8,794 nucleotides of DNA from CANLBN01 sp047638515 (GTDB taxonomy: Bacteria > Pseudomonadota > Gammaproteobacteria > Pseudomonadales > Cellvibrionaceae), in contig JBLIME010000107.1 of NCBI GenBank assembly GCA_047638515.1, positions 1 to 8,794 on the forward strand, written 5' to 3'. The translations under genes were made by a program, and so were the position numbers. The notes below the pieces were generated by a model. That model did no database searches and had not been told where the DNA came from. It worked only from the letters and a program-made list of their open reading frames with translations. Positions 5,016-8,794 of the stretch are shown piece after piece (the first letter of the stretch is position 1; each line of letters opens with the position of its first letter).

Positions 5016-7954
5016 TGCCTGTTGAAGCTAATCAGCTACCACCACTATTTAGAATTGATATTCTTCTTGATCTGTGTCAAAAAAATACGCTAATTTTAAC
5101 ATCTAATCAGCGAATACGTAACAAAGCAGTGCAAGCATGGGGACTGTATAGGCTCGATAAGAATTTAGCCTCATGCAAACCGCCAAGAATTTATTCGCTT
5201 GATCAATGGCTTGATGAATGCTGGCAACAACTGCAAAAAATTGCTTACAAAAAAAGTTTATGCCAAATTATTTCAAGCGAACAAGAGCGCAGTTTATGGG
5301 AAAAAATAACCGCCGATAAAAAACTTATGCAGTCTGAGGTTTTGGCAAAGCAGGCAAGTTCGGCATGTAAAATTCTGAAGAGATGGGAGCTAACAACCGC
5401 CAGTCTCAATGCTTATGAGGCCGACAGTAGCACTCATTTGTTAAAAGAGTGGCACGCTATTTTTGAAAAAAAGTTAAAGCGTTTGAGTTTTATAACGCCT
5501 GAGACAAGTATAAAAATTATTGGCGAGGCATACACGCACAAAGCTCTGCCACAAGAAACAGCGATAGCTTTAGTCGGCTTTGACGATCTACCGCCATTAC
5601 TAGACTCTCAATTACAGCTGATGACCTCGACACTTCTGACAATCGACACTAACACCTTCACACCTGAATCAGTTTCGCGCGTCAGCTACAAGGATTCATC
5701 AGCGGAAATGGGAGCTGCCGCACAGTGGGCAAAAGCAATTATTGCAAGGGCTGCTCCTAATAATAAACCTCGCATTGGTATTATTGTACCTAATTTAGGC
5801 CAGTGTCGAGCTCGAATAGAACGTGCGTTAACCAATAGTTTTGAAGGACACAGCTTATTGAAAAAAACGTCTCGATATACACTTCCCTACAATATTTCTG
5901 CCGGTGTTCCCCTCGGTCAAACACCTTTATATATAGACACTTTTTTACTATTAAAGCTTAACCAACGGACATGGCAGACCGGCGATATCTATCGTCTTTT
6001 ATTTTCAAACTTCTGGGGATACTATCCTCAAGAGCTAGAGTTTCGAGCGGCACTGGTAAATCGTATACAAAAATTGGGTATATTTAGTTTAAGCATTAAA
6101 GAATTAGGTTGGCAGATTAAAATACTTAGTCGAAAACTAGACGTCGGCTCCCTTGACTCATCTGGAATAAATCAATCTCAAGGAGAGCAACCTTTACAGT
6201 ATCTAGAAAATCTTGGTGATAAAGGAAGAAGTCTTCATAAAAAACAACTGCCCTCCCAATGGGTTGATATTTTTTTAGATCAATTACATCGCTTAAACTG
6301 GCCAGGAGAAAGGCAACCCGATAGTATTGAATATCAGCAGACACAACTCTGGTTTCAGTTGTTAGAAACATTTACAAGCTTAGACCGCACTCTCGGTGTA
6401 ATCGGTGTAGACGAGGCTATTTCACAGCTTCAAAGTATGGCTAATCATCAACCTTTTCAAGCAAAAGTACCCGATTCACCCATACAGGTGTTGGGTATTT
6501 TAGAGGGCGCAGGATTGCACTTCAGCCACTGCTGGATTTTGGGTTTACACCAACAAGCATGGCCGCCTGCAGCGATGCCAAATCCGTTATTACCCATTGG
6601 CCTTCAGCGTCAATACAATATGCCCCACGCAAGCAGTTTGCGCGAACTTCAATTTGCACAATCTTTAACAAACAATTATAAACACTGCGCCACCGAGATT
6701 GTGTTTAGCTCGCCCAGTTTTGACGACGACAACGAAATAGGATTAGCAACCAGCCAGTTGATAGAAGATATTCCATTGCAACTGTTGCCACCCAATGCGC
6801 AAAATCTATCCACAGAAGATTCAGTCAATGAGTTTGAACAGTTTATCGAACAACAGCACGCAAACAAAAATATTGAGCTTATCGAATGTAACCATGCGCC
6901 AACAGTCAATTCGTTTGATATCAATCACGAGGGGATTCTCACCGGCGGCTCAAATATTATCAAGGCCCAGTCAGTCAATCCATTTGATGCCTTTGCAAAA
7001 CATCGGCTCAAGATAAGAATTCCAGTCGACGCCGTAATGGGATTTTCAGCTATCGAAAAAGGAAATATTCTGCATCAGACCTTAGCTTTTTTATGGCAAC
7101 AATTACAAACACAGCGACAATTGTTATCGTTGGATAATAGCGTGTTAGACACATTCGTGAGGGATGCTGTTCATGTCGAAATAAACGCTATCATCAAACA
7201 TAAGCGCCATCATTTTGGGAGCGAAATCATTTTAATTGAAGCCGAGCGTCAAGCGGAGTTGATTTTAAAATGGTTGTCTTACGAGAAAACTCGTCAGCCA
7301 TTTTCGGTAAAATCTATAGAAGAAAGCTATAAAATCAACATTAAAGGCTACAACCTTCACCTGCGTCTAGATCGAATTGACGAAGTAAACCCAATTACAG
7401 CGACAACCGTCTTAAATTCGTCAGAACCTGAACCTTGTCAGCCCGAACCCTATCGGCCCGAACCCTTTCATTTGATGATTGATTATAAAACTGGCCAATG
7501 TTCACTTAATGACTGGACTGGTGATCACCCCAACGATCCACAGCTACCGTTTTATTTATGTGTCAACCAGCTGGCGGCTCAGAAGTTTAAGAATAATAGC
7601 GCCGCATCGACTTCAAATAATGTTGGTTTTGACAATGATGCTGATTTTTACAGCGCACTTAATGCCATTGCCTTTGGGCAAATCAATATTAAGCAACAAA
7701 CGCTTATTGGTCTACATCACGAATCGTTTAACCTGCCTGAAGTCACTTCCATTCAAGACAATAAAGCTAATTTACAACTTACGTGGGAGCAAGCCAGTGA
7801 CGCTTGGAGTCTGGTATCACTTGAATTATTCGAAGAATTTTTATCGGGTAACACTAGACTCCAATATAGTAGTGCTAATCAGTTGAATTTCAGTCGAGAC
7901 TTCATCAGTCTGAATCGCTTTTATGATACGGAGATCAAAAGAATCGTCGAGTGA
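5015..7954 (+). CDS. AddB-like PD-(D/E)XK nuclease family protein (probable DNA repair protein)
   Basis: This 979-residue cytoplasmic protein resembles the 'probable DNA repair protein' family (TIGR03623 as I recall it), distant relatives of AddB. The N-terminal two thirds resemble an inactivated UvrD-like helicase: TLILTSNQRIRNKA near residues 25-38 sits where a Walker A motif would be, but I see no GxxxxGK[S/T]. Later blocks include GIIVPNLGQCRARIERAL (about 255-272) and QVLGILEGAGLHFSHCWILGL (about 491-511). The C-terminal third is a RecB-type nuclease domain with GNILH (683-687), LRLDRIDE (783-790, D786) and MIDYKTG (821-827, D823 and K825), followed by a QLPFYL helix. These residues suggest an active metal-dependent nuclease. 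Odd points are a 15-residue Pro-Glu repeat at 805-819 and SVNPFDAF at 653-660 where relatives usually have CPF. Its ATG overlaps the murI stop. No helicase partner gene follows within the window. Confidence 0.88.
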   Translation: MPVEANQLPPLFRIDILLDLCQKNTLILTSNQRIRNKAVQAWGLYRLDKNLASCKPPRIYSLDQWLDECWQQLQKIAYKKSLCQIISSEQERSLWEKITADKKLMQSEVLAKQASSACKILKRWELTTASLNAYEADSSTHLLKEWHAIFEKKLKRLSFITPETSIKIIGEAYTHKALPQETAIALVGFDDLPPLLDSQLQLMTSTLLTIDTNTFTPESVSRVSYKDSSAEMGAAAQWAKAIIARAAPNNKPRIGIIVPNLGQCRARIERALTNSFEGHSLLKKTSRYTLPYNISAGVPLGQTPLYIDTFLLLKLNQRTWQTGDIYRLLFSNFWGYYPQELEFRAALVNRIQKLGIFSLSIKELGWQIKILSRKLDVGSLDSSGINQSQGEQPLQYLENLGDKGRSLHKKQLPSQWVDIFLDQLHRLNWPGERQPDSIEYQQTQLWFQLLETFTSLDRTLGVIGVDEAISQLQSMANHQPFQAKVPDSPIQVLGILEGAGLHFSHCWILGLHQQAWPPAAMPNPLLPIGLQRQYNMPHASSLRELQFAQSLTNNYKHCATEIVFSSPSFDDDNEIGLATSQLIEDIPLQLLPPNAQNLSTEDSVNEFEQFIEQQHANKNIELIECNHAPTVNSFDINHEGILTGGSNIIKAQSVNPFDAFAKHRLKIRIPVDAVMGFSAIEKGNILHQTLAFLWQQLQTQRQLLSLDNSVLDTFVRDAVHVEINAIIKHKRHHFGSEIILIEAERQAELILKWLSYEKTRQPFSVKSIEESYKINIKGYNLHLRLDRIDEVNPITATTVLNSSEPEPCQPEPYRPEPFHLMIDYKTGQCSLNDWTGDHPNDPQLPFYLCVNQLAAQKFKNNSAASTSNNVGFDNDADFYSALNAIAFGQINIKQQTLIGLHHESFNLPEVTSIQDNKANLQLTWEQASDAWSLVSLELFEEFLSGNTRLQYSSANQLNFSRDFISLNRFYDTEIKRIVE
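7427..7471 (+). repeat. Three tandem 15-bp repeats inside the nuclease domain
   Basis: Three in-frame 15-bp units (7427-7441, 7442-7456, 7457-7471) encode PEPCQ, PEPYR and PEPFH, residues 805-819 of the AddB-like protein. Each unit keeps the CC(T/C)GAACC(T/C) core, and units two and three differ only near their 3' ends. The repeat sits between motif D786 and the IDYKTG motif, where a surface loop is expected. Unit similarity at DNA level points to recent expansion. Confidence 0.85.
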
Positions 7955-8045
7955 AGATTAATCGCTAGTCAATAGTACTGACCAATTATTTGCTATTTTG
8001 GAACAGGAATTTATTCTTTTATCTATGTTAAATCTTATTAGCAGA

Positions 8046-8089
8046 TAGCCATCGCTACAAAATTTTTTATTAGACCAACGTAGTGGCTA
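8046..8089. repeat. Inverted repeat downstream of the nuclease gene
   Basis: TAGCCA-tcg-CTAC (8046-8058) pairs with GTAG-TGGCTA (8080-8089) to give a 10-bp stem with a 3-base bulge and a loop of about 21 bases. The loop holds a T6 run (8063-8068). Alternatively TAGC-CATC-GCTA (8046-8057) plus that T-run makes a very weak terminator for the murI/nuclease transcript. Terminator, regulator site and chance all remain possible. Confidence 0.35.
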
Positions 8090-8355
8090 ACGACATGCTT
8101 AGTGATGAAGCTAACAACGAAACACAAATCTATTTTTATTTTCTATGAAATTATAGACTTAGGGGCTACACACAAAGTCGTATGTACAATATTTAGGATA
8201 AATTGCACTATTCAAATCTACAAATGAAGGGGGTCGTTCGTGTTATTGCCCTCTGACGTTGTTGAATAGATCTAAGGTTATTTTATGGGTCACAACAAGT
8301 GATAACCACCCGATAGGCTTTTGGAGAATTTTGGCGGATCTGTGTTCGTCAACTA

Positions 8356-8378
8356 CCGGAAATATATCGTGCCTCCGG
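8356..8378. repeat. Overlapping short dyads upstream of the binding-protein gene
   Basis: CCGGA (8356-8360) and TCCGG (8374-8378) form an inverted repeat with a 13-base centre. Overlapping it, TGCC-TCC-GGCA (8370-8380) is a second, tighter dyad. They are GC-rich islands in an AT-rich region about 70-90 bp upstream of the proposed -10, a position suited to an activator site. No factor is recognised. Confidence 0.3.
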
Positions 8379-8425
8379 CAAAACTTATTGCTGGCATGTA
8401 TCGATTGTTTTACTCGCTGAAACCT

Positions 8426-8454
8426 ATTTCAAATCTATGTCTTATTTATATAAT
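8426..8454 (+). promoter_or_regulatory. Probable sigma-70 promoter of the substrate-binding protein gene
   Basis: A perfect TATAAT (8449-8454) lies 23 bp before the ATG. Seventeen bases upstream is ATTTCA (8426-8431), only three of six matches to the -35 consensus. A good -10 with a poor -35 is typical of an activator-dependent promoter. The predicted start near 8461 would leave a short leader containing the Shine-Dalgarno. Confidence 0.5.
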
Positions 8455-8464
8455 TATAACAATT

Positions 8465-8470
8465 AGGGGA
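8465..8470 (+). promoter_or_regulatory. Ribosome binding site of the substrate-binding protein gene
   Basis: AGGGGA lies seven bases before the ATG at 8478. It selects that start over the out-of-frame ATG at 8470-8472, which overlaps the Shine-Dalgarno itself and leads into a frame without a signal peptide. Confidence 0.75.
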
Positions 8471-8477
8471 TGTTTGA

Positions 8478-8794
8478 ATGTCTAATGATAGCAAAAACTT
8501 TACTGAATTGTCTCGTCGAGGCTTTTTAAAATCGTCTGTTGCAGCAGCCACCGTTGCTGCAGCTCCCGCTGTATTTGTAAGCAACGCTAATGCTTACATT
8601 AACGCACCCAAGGGCAAATCAGTTACTCTAGGTTTTAACGTGCCTCAGTCTGGTGCGTACGCCGATGAAGGTGCCGATGAGCTACGTGCTTACCGACTCG
8701 CTGTTAAGCATCTTAATGGTGAAGGTGACGGTGGCTTAATGAATACCATGAAGCCAATGAGCCTTACCGGCAACGGTATTCTTGGCAAAAAAGT
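8478..8794 (+). CDS. Tat-exported ABC transporter substrate-binding protein (partial, C-terminus beyond right edge)
   Basis: The first 105 codons are present. Residues 1-39 form a twin-arginine signal peptide: SRRGFLK (12-18), an Ala-rich hydrophobic stretch (about 19-34) and a likely signal peptidase site after ANA (37-39). The product should therefore be exported, folded, to the periplasm. The mature start, KSVTLGFNVPQSGAYADEG, has the beta-strand then P-x-SG-x-Y/A loop of type I periplasmic binding proteins (the LivJ/LivK and UrtA class), which feed branched-chain amino acids, urea or related small molecules to ABC transporters. The ligand cannot be told from this fragment. Transporter subunits would be expected beyond the window. 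The start is fixed by a strong Shine-Dalgarno, and a perfect TATAAT lies upstream. Confidence 0.85.
   Translation, partial: MSNDSKNFTELSRRGFLKSSVAAATVAAAPAVFVSNANAYINAPKGKSVTLGFNVPQSGAYADEGADELRAYRLAVKHLNGEGDGGLMNTMKPMSLTGNGILGKK

Larger units (their letters stand above)
7955..8477. other. Long non-coding region before the Tat-exported binding protein
   Basis: This 523-bp stretch has no credible open reading frame on either strand and no recognisable tRNA, riboswitch or small RNA. No strong terminator follows the nuclease gene. Contents I can point to are an inverted repeat at 8046-8089, a small dyad at 8356-8378, and CAAATCTA three times (8125-8132, 8213-8220, 8430-8437), the last two extending to TTCAAATCTA. 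The promoter and ribosome binding site of the next gene lie at its right end. The length suggests upstream regulator sites or a decayed sequence. Confidence 0.6.

Noticed and set aside
6126..7886. Several frames of 73-135 codons overlapping the nuclease gene on both strands
   Set aside because: All sit inside the conserved 979-codon frame; the longest (7479-7886) overlaps the PD-(D/E)XK region and has no start signal.
8224..8256. Ten-codon peptide MKGVVRVIAL as a possible leader peptide
   Set aside because: No Shine-Dalgarno, no codon bias suggesting attenuation and no terminator pair after it.
8389..8410. TGGCATG...TTGTT as a sigma-54 promoter
   Set aside because: The -24 to -12 spacing is two bases too long and the conserved GC of the -12 element is missing.

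Overview
The window reads as chromosomal DNA of a moderately AT-rich gammaproteobacterium, probably free-living and possibly marine. The evidence is the gene families seen: ThiC behind a TPP riboswitch, a DUF2489 protein, RmuC, glutamate racemase MurI, an AddB-like PD-(D/E)XK nuclease of the 'probable DNA repair protein' type, and a Tat-exported type I periplasmic binding protein. The lineage is inferred from protein resemblance by eye, not from a search. I see no insertion sequence, phage gene, CRISPR array, tRNA or rRNA, and the complete genes look intact.

Layout. Positions 1-3530 are read on the minus strand. They hold the first two thirds of thiC (1-1206, running off the left edge), its 5' leader with a clear TPP riboswitch (about 1348-1449) and likely promoter (about 1455-1482), a small membrane-anchored DUF2489 protein (1693-2151), and rmuC (2244-3530). 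A 54-bp divergent region (3531-3584) with two phased copies of an 8-bp repeat separates rmuC from the plus-strand genes. Those are a small TPR protein (3585-4034), murI (4185-5015) and a 979-residue AddB-like nuclease (5015-7954). The murI stop and the nuclease start share one base (TAATG), so translation of the two is probably coupled. A 523-bp non-coding stretch (7955-8477) follows. It contains an inverted repeat and a good promoter plus ribosome binding site for the final gene, a Tat-dependent ABC-transporter substrate-binding protein (8478 onwards, cut by the right edge).

How the genes fit together. ThiC makes the pyrimidine half of thiamine and is controlled by its end product through the riboswitch. 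RmuC and the AddB-like nuclease are both linked by family to DNA recombination and repair, and they lie on either side of the divergent region. MurI supplies D-glutamate for peptidoglycan, and its link to the nuclease appears to be translational rather than metabolic. No new multi-gene system is evident. The points most worth a second look are the AddB-like nuclease (a Pro-Glu repeat insert inside its nuclease domain, an atypical CPF motif, no helicase partner gene adjacent), the possible switching hairpins in the thiC leader, and the long regulatory region before the Tat-exported binding protein.
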